A DNA stretch of 64,000 bases from Chondrosia reniformis (taxonomy: Eukaryota > Porifera > Demospongiae > Chondrillida > Chondrillidae). The notes under the pieces are model-generated. The model did not search any database, was not told the origin of the DNA, and worked only from the letters and a program-made list of their open reading frames with translations. The DNA is taken from positions 6,434,899-6,498,898 of the forward strand of contig OX359202.1 of assembly GCA_947172415.1 (NCBI GenBank), given 5' to 3'. This document shows positions 27,501-39,944 of this stretch, piece after piece; the first letter of the stretch is position 1; the number at the start of each line of letters is the position of its first letter. The position numbers and the translations under genes are program-made.

Positions 27501-30500
27501 GCTCCCTTAAAGTCCTTGAAAGAAGACGTCAATTTGTTTAAGTCAGTCTTATCGGGCAGGGAAGGTGCACAAGGAGGACTGAAGAAGGCTAGTGATTTTG
27601 TGAGATTCCCTTCAGATGTAATTAATATCCTCTGTAGCAAGGAACCAGCTGATGGTAGGTGCTTTTAGGTGCTTTCAATTATAATAAACTGTAATCTAGC
27701 CTTCTCTCTCCCTCCCCCTCTCCTTCTCTCTCCCTCCCCCTCTCCTTCTCCCTCCCTCCCCCTCTCCTTCTCCCTCCCTCCCTTTCTCTCCCTCCTTACT
27801 CCAATTAGAGTCCACCATTCATTCACAAATGCAAGCATTAGACGACTATCTGCTTCGTTACACATTTAATAGCAACAGAAAAACTGTTGATGCAGGAGCT
27901 GTGAAATCAGGCCAGGCCTTTTCAGCTGTCTTGGACTTTAGACTTCCTCTTCGCCTGACAGATATTTGCATTCCGGCCAATACCCTTTTAGCCTCTGTTA
28001 GTGTTGACGTGTGGTTGAAGGATGGGGATTCCCCTGTAAGAGTTCTTCACTGCAAGGATCTGTCTTCAAAATCTGTTGCCCTTGGCAACCTAACACCGCC
28101 CCCACTTTGTCAATATGCCAAGGTATTCAGAGATTAGAAATGTTGGTCTATACATTGATTGTATAAACGCTTGTGGTTTGATTATCATTATCATGAAACA
28201 TGCTCTTTACACATTTATAGGTTACATTTGGTGTTGGGATTGGTCGCTCGCATCCCATGCTCATTGTAGACCTGGGACTGTACAGTGGCAGGCTGGAGAT
28301 AGCTCAGCTTTCCCCCCAAGTACTTGAGAGATTAAATGGCATTTCTTTACAAATTCAAAAGAATTACTCTGAAACTAGCTCTCAGTTGAGAGGTCTAATT
28401 GACTATGTTGTGGAGAACCCGCCCACAATGGGCCACGCCCTCTCTTCAGAAATAGTCAACTTGAGCCGACAGCTGCTGATTGGTGCTGGTAGTCTGCAGT
28501 TTTCTCTTAGTTTGCTAAGCAACCTGAGAAATCGAATGATCCAGGAGGCTAGCCACATTGAGGGTCTGAAGGGAAGTGATTACTTGGTAGAGTTACAGCG
28601 TCAGGAGGACCTTCCCGTTAACCTGTCCGCCAATCAGTGGTACACAATCACACGTAGATTGACTCACAAGCTCTCTGTACTTCTCGGAAAGATGAAAAAG
28701 GAGAGTATAAAGGTCCCTCTGAATGTCCTAAGCCAGGAGCAGGCTGAAGCCTTGTTCTTCATGCTTGGACTGCAGTCTTACCCAATGGCGGCCGCAGAGG
28801 CCATGGCTGTGCTAGTAGAGAGTTGCTCCCAATCCCCTTGGTGGATATCCTTCCTAAAGAACATCATCCACAAGGTACTGGCGGACAAGAAACCCTTGTT
28901 TTATTCAAAGGAAAGGTTAGTACTCTAAGACTGGTTGCTATGGTAACCCAGCTAATATTAATCTGTTTGCATTTCTCAGGGCTTTCGCGGTAATCTCCTC
29001 CTTCATAGCGAGGTCACACACCCATCAAGATATTCTAGTTATGGTGTTGGAGCTCTTGAAGGAAGCAATCCCATTGGATGGACCTGATGGACAACATGAT
29101 TGCCATAGCAACCATCAAGATGGCCATTGGCTGCTGACAGTGCTGTGTGTGGCCATGAAAGGGAAGGTAGTGGCTCTCGAGAGAGAGCTCTGTCGAGATG
29201 TGTGTCAGAGAATAGTGTCTCTACTGAACAGACTTTTGGCAGCTCACACGAGTGCTCCCAATGAAGCAATAATACTTGGATCAAAGGTATTTATACTAAT
29301 TATTATGGTAGTGACAACATATAAATTCTTGTATGAAACTCTATGTACATATGTATACTGCTATATAGTATTATTTGTATGTGTATCTAATTAGTATAAT
29401 GTTAATTGTTGTTTGTTGCAGATGTTGTTGATGTTGTCAAAGTCTGTCCAACCATCCATCAAGATGTGTGAAATGTTTTCAATCCAGAGTCTTCAGGCTC
29501 TCCTTGTTCACTCTCTCAGCACTCAACAGTTTACTGAAAAAGATTCTACAGTGAAGAGCATCGGAGTGACCAGTAAAATGATCATTGAAGCAATGATTCA
29601 TGGAATATTTAAGTATGTAAAGTTTACGTACGTATATGCTACAATAATGTGAAAATCTCCTAAGTACTGTATATCAGTCTGTAACTTCATTTTTGTAATA
29701 GATCTATGAATACAATTTAATTATCAGTATGTATTATGCAAGAGATGGTGTTGCTATAGTTACCTTTACTTTGTAGATTGGAGTATGACCTCATAAGAAA
29801 AGGAATGACTGCTGACAGTGGAAATCAATCTGGTGAGACTATAATTGAAGGGAATGCATCTAATTTGGACAAAGATCCAAAGACTTTGAAGCTACGAGGA
29901 TTTAGTGGAGACAGTGGTGGCTCATCTGACGAGGAACAGCTAAACGCTCTACTCTCAAAGAAAGAGATCCTTCCTTCCTATTACATGATGTCTCACAAAC
30001 AGATAGCTCTCAGCAGGATGGGAGGCAGAAAGAGAGTCAGCCAGAAAGTGGACATGTCAGCCTTCTCTACCACTCCAAATCCTCCGTACAAGTCTTATCT
30101 CATTTCAGACTCGTTGGATCATCGTTTGCAGACCACATTTGCACTTCAGTCAGAAGTGGACATGCAGAATGCACGAAAGGAGGACTATTGCATCATCCTG
30201 GATTTCTTGCAGTCATGTGGAGCAGCTATGGAGGAGGGGCAGGTGAGCTGTCTACATGAGACTGTGGACATGTACAGCATCAGTAAGGGCTTGAAGAAAA
30301 GTCAACAGCTATTGCATGATGTCTTTGAGGACATAGCTCTTTGTTCACTGGAACCTTTTTCAGAGATTTCTGGAGCAAAGGTCATCCAGCTATGGCAGTC
30401 TTTGAACGACATCTCCACCTTCTCTCCAAGCCTCAGGGGAGTGCCCATCAGCGGGTTGGACCACAAGGCCTCAGAACTTGAGCCATTAGTGCCTGTTTTG

Positions 30501-33500
30501 GGGGAGAACTTGCCTCCAGCTCTCCTGCAACTGATTAGAGAGAAATCATCTAGGCATGAGGTTTTGCTGGAATGCATCAAAGCAGTCTCCTCCATGATGG
30601 CTTGTTGCCATGGAAACAGTTTCCCTTACAGCACCATTCTGATGGAAACAGCTACTCAAGTGCTGAAGAGTGTTTTGGAGAGTACACAAGAGAACTTACC
30701 TCATCAACTGATCAGTCAGTTTGTGAGCCAGATGTTGAGGTGTTACAATAAGGAAGATTTGAATGGAGAATCTGGAGTCCAATTGGTTGCTAGCATAGTG
30801 GCCAATCATCTTGACTCTCTCAAGTTAGTCCTCCATTTTGTTGTTGACATGTAAGGTTGTAAGTTTAGTGTCACTAGGATCTGTACAATACTGGTGTACT
30901 TTATTGAGTCGCTTGTACTATGATGGATTGTTTGTGTGCATATTTGTTTCACTTTCGCTAACTGATGAATTGTGTTTACTTTATTTTCAGAAAGAGAAGA
31001 TTTGACTTTTCTGGGACCTCAAATCCTCTAATTCAAACGGTCAACAGTTTGTCAATATTTATTAAGCGCGCTAATGCTAGTGCTGTAAAAGAGTTTCAAG
31101 AATTGGGTGAAGATGAAAGTGGTAATGTAGAATTCAAAATTATGCAACACCTTCATCAAAGCAGACACATTGAAGAATTTCAACATTCTATGCATACTCT
31201 ATTTAATGCCCTCCTCTTCTTGGCACAAGTATCTCTTCAGACCAGCTGGATAGGTCCAGTCAACCTCTACAGTCCCGAGTCACTCCTTCGTTCCTACGAA
31301 CCAGAGAGTGTCAACTGGAAGAAGGCAAGGACTACAACCTCTCAGATCGGAGGCAGTACAGTGATAAGAATTCTGACCCAGCTGACACAGTTATTGCACA
31401 ACTTTTGCATTTGGGAAAAAGAGTTTAGAATGCATCCTCAGTACAAGGCCAGTGGAACAGCTGTTTGGGAAAACCTCTCGGGAAATGTCCATTTTTCAGG
31501 ACCTCTCTTGAAAGCTTGCCTCATGTTTGCCAGTCTGGATTGCCAGCCCCTCTCTTCCCATTTGTCCTCCATGTTCCTCAGTGCTTCAGTGGATGCTTTA
31601 ATAGAGCCTGTTACCATAGTAACAAGGTGGTGTTGTCAGGGAAAAAGTGACCTGATTGAGCAGTTGCTCACAATTTTAACTAATTATTACACCAAAAGCC
31701 CCTCTGGAGTGAAATTGGTCCAGCTCTTTGTTGAAAGAGGTGGAGTTGAAAGTATAATTGAAGGGTTAACCTTAATCAGTGCCCAATACTCCTCCACTGA
31801 GCATACTTTTCAGCCGTTGCCATATGTCCTGAACACCTTCAGAGTTGCCAGCAAAGATAAATTACAGAATTTGGGACAACATGGTAGGTATAGTAGAATC
31901 TCAATATAGTGAAGCTCAAAGGGGACCAATATTAGTTCCTTATATCGAATATTCACTATATTGAATGTATATAATAGTATACAACTTTTGCTGGGGCTAC
32001 AAAGTACTTCACTATACTGAGACATTCACTATAAGCGATTTCGTTATAATGAGATTCTACTGTATTTAATTAGTATAGATCTCATGTTTGAGTGGGGATC
32101 ACTGAATCATCATTTGGTTGATCTGCATAAAATCCCTTGGGGGCCGGAATGTATCCCTTGGGGGCCAGAATGTATCCCTTGGGGGCCGGAATGTATCCCT
32201 TGGGGGCCGGAATGTATCCCTTGGGGGCCGGAATGTATACCTTGGGGGCCGGAATGTATCCCTTGGGGGCCGGAATGTATGGCTTATAGAGTGCATGTAC
32301 CTTGAAATTATGAAGTTCTGAAAATAGTACTGTTTATAGATAAAGTGTTGTGAATTTCTTCATCCAGTTGAGGGCACTACACTATCAACACTAATCCAGT
32401 CACTGCTCCGAGGCCCCTTCTTGTACGGAAGAAATGCAAAGAAAGTGTGTGAAGGACAAGACCAATACACAATAAAACTAAAGTTTAAATTTGCAGTCAC
32501 TGTTCACAACATTCAAATACTAGCTCCCTCAGGAATGAGTAAGAGCCTGTCACAGGTGCACTCACTGACTGTCCAACATACTGATGTTGTCCTTTGCTTC
32601 ATTAGGCGGTCCTTCAGCTGTGGAAGTGTCTGTGAAACTGACCAACTATAGCTTTCTTACCTCAGTTACGGGACTGATTTCAAATCCAAGTTGCAATACT
32701 GTAAAAGTGGAACCAGCGGAACCATTCCTGGCTTCAGTTAGTCACCCATAGGCTACATAATCACCCCTTGCCACACCCCCTGCTAAACCCTTTGCCACTC
32801 TTTCTTGTATACAATTCAGGAACTTTTTATAACTCTGCACAAAGCTCCATTGGCTAACAGCATTCTTCTGAGTGGTCTGGCCATTATGGGATATCCTTCT
32901 CAGGCACCAGGGAAGGGGATCTCCCCTCACAATAAGGCACCTTTGTAAGTGTAGCTGAGATGTGAAAGTTAGGTTTTGAAATGAATCTGTAGCTCCTTGA
33001 CTTTTGTAAAAGAGTAGTTCATCTGGTTTCTCCTCCTGTAGTGTTCCCAGCCTCACCCTGCTCCAGTGGTTGCTGAGCAGAAGTGCTAAAGTGAGGGAGC
33101 AGACAGAGGAGAAGATCATGCACCATGCAATTCCTCTGACGGAAGGGTGTCTCAAATTGCTAGGCAACAGTGTTCATTCATCAGTTTTAGAGATGTTGCA
33201 AAGTGTCTGTGACCTATCAAGTGCAGTCAGCCAATCAGTTGTGTGTGGGCTGGTAGGTCTGAAGGCTTCGGCCGACACTATCACCCTCAGCAGTTTGGTG
33301 AGTCGTCTCCCAAGTGGCTCTCTCATTGAACTGACACAAGCCATTTGCTCACTAAAAAGCGAAAGAAACACTAAAAGGTAGCAATAATGTCTGAGAGGAA
33401 ATATTTAATTCTTTAACAAATCTTACTTTATTTTGAAGGTTTGAACGGCTGATGCACTTACTTCCAGAGGTAGTTGGAAATGGAAATGATGTTATGAACA

Positions 33501-36500
33501 CTTCAGTTGTCATTAAATGCTTAGCTTCCACAGTCTGGTCCCTACAAGCTGACACACCCCTCTCTGCTGACACACCCCTTTCTGCTGACACACCCCTTTC
33601 TGCTGACACGCCCCTCTCTGCTGACACACCCTTCTCTGCTGACACACCCCTCCCTGTTTTACTAGATGTTGACATGAACAGGTGATCTACAAAGCATTTT
33701 TTTTCATTTTATTTGTTTTGATACTTCACTGCTTGTCTGTAGGAGTCTGGTGGATCTAGCTCTACGTCTTCCTCCGAACAGTTTCATGAAGACATCGCTG
33801 GTTGCTCTTGTGTGTTCCATTTGCAGTCAGAATACACAGCTGGTCAGAGACTTAACCAACATTGTTCAGAGGAAGATTGCCGAAGTACCTGACAATGTCG
33901 CAGTTGATGAAAGTATCTTGACTACACTTGTGGGAGCAGTACAATCTGGTCTTGCCATGAAGATCTTTCTTGAGACATCTTTACCCAAAATGCTTTTGAC
34001 TAAATTAAAGGTTAACCTCACAACCTTACTGACAGAATTGCAAGATGCTAATTCAGTCCCTTCTGAGACCAGTGCAGTTGTGTGTATAAACCTTCTTACC
34101 TTTTTCTCCAAAATGGCTGCCACACTCTATCGTGCCAAACTGTATTTGGGAGGAGAGGAATACAAAGACATTTGGAGATTGCTCTTAGCAACCGCAGCAC
34201 ACAAGCCATCACATGACACAGAGTCTTACTTGCCAACCCTAAATCAGGCCATTTTTCTTTTCTTTCAGCAGTGCTGTCAAGGCCAGGATGAGAATAAATG
34301 TCTACTTTTGGATATTCTTCTCCCAGAGCTACACTCGACAGCTCCCACATTTGGCACCATTCAGCATCAGCTTCTGTCTAACATAATTCTCGGAACAGAG
34401 AAGGTGCATGTCATTATCAGGGCAAAGCCGGTCTCAGGGACTTCCCCCCCTTTGCCCCCTCCTGATCTCCCCCTACTCCCTTGCCACCACAGTCAGGAGT
34501 ACCATCCTGCCTATGGTATCGGTAAATATGTCTACCTATGCAGTTTCCCCATCACAGCTTGCATTGAAACTCAGTTTAAGGTCATTTTAGAAAAACTTTC
34601 GTCTGAAAAGAATGAAACAAAAGGTGATTTGAGAGATTCTGATGTCAGCAAGAGTCATCCCCTTGAGGCTACCTCCCTATTGGACGATGTTTTTGTGGAT
34701 CAATGGAAAACCTCTTATCCCTCGATTTCGTATGACTCACCACCAATCAGCCAACCTCTGATGGTCGTCAAGGGAAAGCCAAAACCTGTCATCAAGGAGG
34801 ATGTTTCAGCCAAGTCTTCATCCTCTCCTCTCGAATTTGGTCTGTGTTTGTCAGGTAGGAGAGAACCTTTGTACCTCTCCTGGTCAGGACTGACCTTTGG
34901 AGACGTGGTTCAGGCCTTTAGATCAGCCTTCTCCTGCACCAAAGATCTCTTTGCAATACCTTTCCTGTACCATGTGAGTGTGAACCAGAAGCTCATCAGT
35001 ACTCCAAAGGACCAGGGAGGTGAACAGAGCTGCATAGAAGGTGCACCACTGAAGTCCTATATTCATGACATCATTCCAGCACAATCTAAACATTCTGAGG
35101 CAGATGAGGACTTGTTGCCAAGAGCAACTGCCACCCCCCAAAGTGCTTTGAGTGGTCTAAAGCTCTTAGCAGAGTCGGGTGGTCTTGCCAAGCTTGCTGA
35201 CTTGCTCCCTCAGTTGTTTGGTAAATACTGGCCTCAGTATGCTACCAAGAACACTAATGACAGGTTGTCAATGGCAACCACCTTTTTTCCACCCTCTGCC
35301 ATCCCAATGCACAGTTTAGTTATGTTTGGGCTCTGCTGTAGAGTGCCCGAGTATAGTGCAGCTCTGAGAAGGCTGCCTGGAAAGGAGGCAGAAGGGATGA
35401 TATTGATCAAGGTACTGCTTGGTACTAATATGGAGGAGATCACGGCAGGTGAGTTGTCTAGCTGTATGAGTCTGGGAGAGACATGAGGTGATCTCCCTCT
35501 CCTCTCTATTGAAATGTTTTTTAGAGCTAAACTTTCCACCTGCTGAAGTGGAGAGTCTGTCATACCTTCCCTATATTGTGTTTGAGAACATGATGTCGTC
35601 CAGTGCCTGCCAAGATACCCTTCCTGTTCAGTGCCTTCAGAATGGAGTGTTCCATCACTTGTTGCACTGTTTGAAGTTCTCCGGTAGTCATCCCTTTAGG
35701 AACAAAACAGACGTAAGTCTAGACATGATTATCTAGGCAATAAGGAGCTTTCACAAGTCATAATTGCTTCTTCTCTATAGGAGGCGATATTGACCACTGA
35801 GCATATCTTTAAAACCAGGTACTGTATGCATTCATATAGATCGAAATAGCTTGCTCTATGGAGAAATAAAACTCACCACAAGATGGTCTTCACAAAGCCG
35901 GTGTACCAGTAGACCTTTTTGTGGAACACCACCACTCTTCAGTAGCACTGGCTTTCTATTAACTTTAGGTGTTGCCAGGCAACCTCGCTATGTTTGGATA
36001 GACTAGCCAAGCAATGTCTGAACGCACAGGATGTTTAACTTAATCAAAATAAACGTCTAAGGGCAAATCTTGCTCTAATTATGTTTTGTAATTAACCAGA
36101 TAAATTTGAGATGTTTACTGTAGAAAATCTTTATATGTAAGCATTAAATATGTATATTATTGTTCACGTGTGTGTATCTGTAGACTTTCTGACCCAAAAA
36201 TTGAGGAAGCTGCAACTTCTGCTTCAGAAGGAGATAAATATTGGGCCAAAGGGACTGGATTTGGGTCAGGTTCATTAAGGTCAGGTTGGAATATTGGACA
36301 GGTGCAGGACAGAAAGAGGCAGAGTGAAATGCAAGTAGAACTTTGTTTTAAGGTCAGCTAGGTCCCATTGGCCTTGGAATGTGTTCCAGTATGAAGAAGA
36401 TCCTCGTATACTCTCTGCAGTGTCTTGAAGCTTTTGTTAGCAGAATCAGTTCCTCCTCTGTTGTCTGGGAAGAAGGCGTGCTGGAAGAACTCTTCTCCAA

Positions 36501-39473
36501 CGGGTGTATACTGCCTGCCCTTGCTGCCTACTTGGCCAACGATTCCAGTAAGGGGATATATGTATCTATGTATCTTTCAAATTTTGGGATGTGCAATCTT
36601 CTGCTCCTCCCTCACCCCTTCCACTCCACCCTCACCCCTTCCACTCCACCCTCACCCCTTCCGCTCCACCCTCACCCCTTCCGCTCCACCCTCACCCCTT
36701 CCGCTCCTCCCTCACCCCTTCCGCTCCTCCCTCACCCCTTCCGCTCCTCCCTCACCCCTTCTGCTCCTCCCTCACCCCTTCTGCTCCTCCCTCACCCCTT
36801 CTGCTCCTCCCTCACCCCTTCTGCTCCTCCCTCACCCCTTCTGCTATTCTTCTGTTCCATCCCTTAATCTCTGCAGTGCTTGATATGTGCCAGCATATTC
36901 CGCTGTATCTGTCTGTGTTTGGATTGGTCAGCACTGCAAGTAGGCACCCGGCCCTTGTGAGTCTCTTCATGGAGAACCCTTATCCAGACCGCAGAAGGGT
37001 CCTCTCCAATATAAGCATATACTTGCTGTTGGGGAAGATGCATGAGACAGCTCTGCAGTATAAGAAGGCTAGCAAGTGAGTCATTCAGATGATGAATATT
37101 GTACAGAACCCATGGTTCTCTTTTGGCATCCAGATTTTATGAATCCTCCTCAGATCTGTTTGTTAATAAGTTCTAAAGTGTCTACCTTTAAGGTTCTCTG
37201 TTGACTGTCATATACTGTAAATCCCTTTATTTAAGCGGAACCAAAAGTTAGCGAAACTGGATTTTACCCCTACATAGCGGAATTTAATATTAGCGACTTA
37301 CAAAATGTATGGAAGTTTTGTTAGTTAATTACAGTAATACAGTATAGTAGTAGTACTATATTTAGCGAACTTTAAATTTAGCGGTAAATATCAAATCGCT
37401 AATATAGCTAAATTTAATAGCACGCTAATAATAAGGGATTTACAGTACTGCATAACACATTTCTGTAGCCCACATACCAGGCAGAATCCTCCTTTAGTAC
37501 TTCCCAAATTTGTTTCCCACATAAAAGCTGTCACCTTAGACTCTCTCCTCCTCTAGAATGGGATCGGGTAAACTGGAACAGGCAAACAAGACAAAATCTG
37601 ACTTGGGGAAAGAGGAAAACCCTACGATTCAATTAGAAGGATCATATTCTGACATGATGAAGCAGCTGCCCCCTAGGGACATCCCCCGTAATGGCACCCA
37701 AGAGGTGAGTGCATGCTAATCCTATACAACTACAGTTGCTAGGCAACCTGTGTCTCATGTTCACAGATCAAGGCTGGCTACACACTTGTTACTGCGATTG
37801 AGGAAGCTTGGGGGAAACTTGAGAAAGCAGTCTCCACGTTGAAGCAACAGTGGATCAAGGAGAGGAAGGAGACATTAGAGGCTGAGAATTCTCTAAAACA
37901 GTCAACAGAAGATATATACATGGAGAGAATGAAGCCTCTCCAATTTGGTGCGTCTGGTGGTAGTATGTAAAGTGAAAGGATAATATCTCATAGTATAACA
38001 TGACATTGGATTCTCGGTTTTGTTCAGATACTGATGAGTTGACCTCTGTTGATGAGAATGGAAAGATTACGTTACTGGTCCCATATCAGTACGAATCAAA
38101 GTTGGAATTGATTGGTGGATCTGCAGACAGAAACAGAACAATGAGGATAACCCAGGAATTAACTACACTGTCCAACTCCCTTCCCCTATCTTACAGCTCA
38201 AGTGTGTTTGTGCGATGCGATGAAGAACGTCTCGATGTGATGAAGGTATTGCCCATCTCATGCAAGTACTACAACTGACTGTTAAACTTAGCTTTAAGCA
38301 CACGTGTAAATGGTTGTGGTTTCAATCCAATGCTAGGTGCTGATAACAGGGCCATCAGGGACCCCTTACGCGAATGGGTGCTTTGTGTTCAGTGTTCTGT
38401 TTCCTGTAGAGTTTCCCCAAAGTCCCATGTTGGTCAGCCTTGAGACCACTGGACACAACACTGTAAGATTCAACCCAAATTTGTATCAAAATGGACAGGT
38501 AAGAATTAATATCCATGTATACACTATCCTTCTGTACTAAATACAATAATAGTATCCATACAGTCATTTAGTGTTAAGTCTACACGTTAAATTATCCATT
38601 CCATATATGGAAGGAAGCAATATTGCTCCTGTAGTAATATATTTTTCTCTCTCTCTTTCTCTCTCTTACTCTCTCTTACTCTCTCTTTCTCTCTCTTTCT
38701 CTCTCTGACTGTCTCTGACTGTCTCAAGGTCTGTCTCAGTGTACTGAACACTTGGTCTGGTCGACCGGAGGAGAAGTGGAACCCAAAGACCTCCTCCATG
38801 CTCCAAGTTCTTGTGTCTATCCAGTCACTCATCCTAGTACCTGAACCATACTTCAACGAGCCGGGCTATGAGAGGCAGAAAGGCACCCAGCATGGGAACA
38901 GTCAAAGCCTGGCCTACAACGCCAATGTGATAGTAGACAGTGTCCGATGGGCCATTCTGGATCAGCTCAGTAACCCGGCCAAACCTTTCAGAAAGGTAGA
39001 TATTTAGACTGTAGTGTGGCACCAATTCGAAGGTCCACCTTAGAGGAGTCTTCTCTTATCTAATGACACATACATGCTCACGTCCATATGTTGCAGTTAA
39101 ATATGCTTGATGCAGTTAGTAAAATTCCTTAGTCTTTGTTTACATACAGTATGCTAGTAATAAGATATAGTTAATTTAACTAACTTATTATCTGTTTGAG
39201 TTTTGGGAATTTATGCATTTTCCTTGCTTGATTGTGTGATATTTATTTTGTCAACTTTTTTATTCTTTCCAGATTATATTGAACCATTTTTATCTAAAAA
39301 GGGATGAAGTAATTGCCCAATGTGAAAAGTGGAGGAAGGATTTATCTGAAGCTGTAAAGAAATACTCACATCTTGTGACAATCAAGTCAAAGTTAAAGGT
39401 TCTGGAGACCCTCCTTCCTCAAGTGAAGAAGAAATTAGAAGAATTGAAACCGGAACATTTTCAGAATGACTAG
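21580..39473 (+). CDS. BIRC6: BIRC6/BRUCE giant BIR-UBC ubiquitin ligase (multi-exon, complete)
   Basis: BIRC6 is a very large inhibitor-of-apoptosis protein acting as a combined E2/E3 enzyme. The N-terminus ([10 protein letters not shown], exon 21580-21734) is a WD-like start as in the family. The BIR domain in the exon near 23280-23497 carries the zinc pattern CX2CX16HX6C (CFLC...[10 protein letters not shown]...C). WD-like strands continue to about 25100, followed by a long helical middle. The C-terminal UBC domain spans about 38170-39330. Its catalytic Cys is codon 38732-38734 ([11 protein letters not shown]), two codons after a splice junction, followed by GRPEEKWNP and [10 protein letters not shown]. 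The stop is TAG at 39471. My tally of about 34 exons gives roughly 4,000-4,200 residues, against 4,857 in human. Lineage-specific features are a Gln/Glu-rich coding tract and an in-frame hexapeptide repeat. Internal exon edges are approximate. Confidence 0.93.
25540..25760 (+). repeat. Translated Gln/Glu-rich degenerate repeat in BIRC6
   Basis: Inside a 1.15-kb BIRC6 exon, degenerate copies of CAGGAAGTCCAAG-like units encode runs such as [20 protein letters not shown] and [10 protein letters not shown]. It lies between the WD-like region and the helical middle, so it is probably a disordered or coiled-coil linker. The frame stays open from 25211 to 26410, supporting translation. Confidence 0.8.
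27690..27800. repeat. CT-rich minisatellite in a BIRC6 intron
   Basis: About five irregular units of CTCTCCTTCTCCCTCCCTCC between the donor near 27654 (GATG|gtaggt) and the next exon near 27810. Confidence 0.8.
31891..32062. mobile_element. 172-bp MITE with pogo/Tigger-like termini and TA target duplication, at a BIRC6 splice donor
   Basis: The left end TAGTAGAATCTCA and the reverse complement of the right end, CAGTAGAATCTCATTATAACG, match as terminal inverted repeats. A TA dinucleotide flanks both ends (31889-31890 and 32063-32064). CAGTAGAA-type ends with TA duplication are typical of Tc1/mariner-pogo relatives. The element starts only a few bases after the exon end (CATG|gtaggta), yet the GT donor is kept and the reading frame continues into the exon near 32368. 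Confidence 0.82.
32132..32280. repeat. 21-bp minisatellite, 7 copies, BIRC6 intron
   Basis: Seven nearly identical copies of ATCCCTTGGGGGCCGGAATG plus T, immediately downstream of the MITE in the same intron. Only single-base differences are seen between copies. Confidence 0.92.
33548..33655 (+). repeat. Translated 18-bp repeat in BIRC6: (ADTPLS) x6
   Basis: Six copies of GCTGACACACCCCTCTCT are read in frame as ADTPLS (once ADTPFS, last ADTPLP). The exon is bounded by an acceptor near 33438 (gaag|GTTTGAACGG) and a donor near 33681 (AACAG|gtgatc), and no donor occurs before the array, so the repeat should be in the protein. Confidence 0.85.
36602..36845. repeat. 20-bp minisatellite, about 12 copies, BIRC6 intron
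   Basis: Exact 20-bp period with unit CTCCTCCCTCACCCCTTCCG or CTCCACC/TTCTG variants. Variants are ordered in blocks (ACTCCACC, then GCTCCACC, GCTCCTCC, TGCTCCTCC), suggesting stepwise local amplification. The donor is near 36550 and the acceptor near 36876. Confidence 0.92.
37215..37445. mobile_element. 231-bp MITE with CTGTAAATCCCTT termini and TA target duplication
   Basis: Terminal inverted repeats CTGTAAATCCCTT (left) and AAGGGATTTACAG (right) are flanked by TA at 37213-37214 and 37446-37447. The interior has repeated TTAGCG/CGCTAA motifs on both strands. It lies in the BIRC6 intron between exons ending near 37076 and starting near 37558. No coding capacity is visible, so it is a non-autonomous Tc1/mariner-like element by inference. 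Confidence 0.85.
38641..38727. repeat. CTCTCT microsatellite before the BIRC6 catalytic exon
   Basis: TCTCTCTCTTTCTCTCTTAC-type repeat directly upstream of the acceptor (ctcaag|GTCTGT) of the exon carrying the UBC active-site cysteine. It probably serves as the polypyrimidine tract. Confidence 0.8.
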
Positions 39474-39713
39474 AATTAACATGTACATTATGTAGATGAT
39501 TTAATATATTATTAAATTGTACATATGACATTGTGTGTTCTGTGTGATCAATAATTACAACCGATTTTACCCCCCACACACTTATTTCCTGAGGAGTGCA
39601 ATGGACAAAGGATGGAACCAAAGTTCACATGATAGGAACCAACTGCAGAGTCTCATGCATGCACTCAATTGCACAGAGATGGTCAAATGCCTTATTAGGA
39701 ATGGCATAAGTTT
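39474..39713. other. BIRC6 3' flank
   Basis: Short AT-rich stretch after the BIRC6 stop. It contains a weak TTTAATATATTATTAAA-like motif and probably the 3' UTR. No gene was seen. Confidence 0.4.
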
Positions 39714-39932
39714 GAGTGGCATACCCAACTAGTCAGTACTACGTTGCCGTAGCTTATCATTATTTAAGAGCTATTTATGAGTAACGTATTTCTTCGCTCT
39801 GTCAGAGCTGCATTGGTAGCACAGTGGCGCGAGAAGCAAGCTCTCACTAACATCGAAGGAGTCAGCAGTTGGAACAACTCCAGAGGTAATCGTTTTTTCT
39901 CCTTTTTTTCTCTTTTATCACACAGTGTTGAG
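39714..39932 (+). mobile_element. tRNA-derived SINE-like unit R, copy 1 (empty-site copy)
   Basis: This ~215-bp unit is shared with 47301-47320 plus 48163-48410. It carries an A-box-like TGGTAGCACAG and a B-box-like GGAACAACTCC about 58 bp apart, then T-runs that could end pol III transcription. Each box deviates slightly from consensus here. The unit is uninterrupted, unlike the 47-48 kb copy, and runs directly into the 105-bp satellite. Confidence 0.55.
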
Positions 39933-39944
39933 TAGCAATATGCA

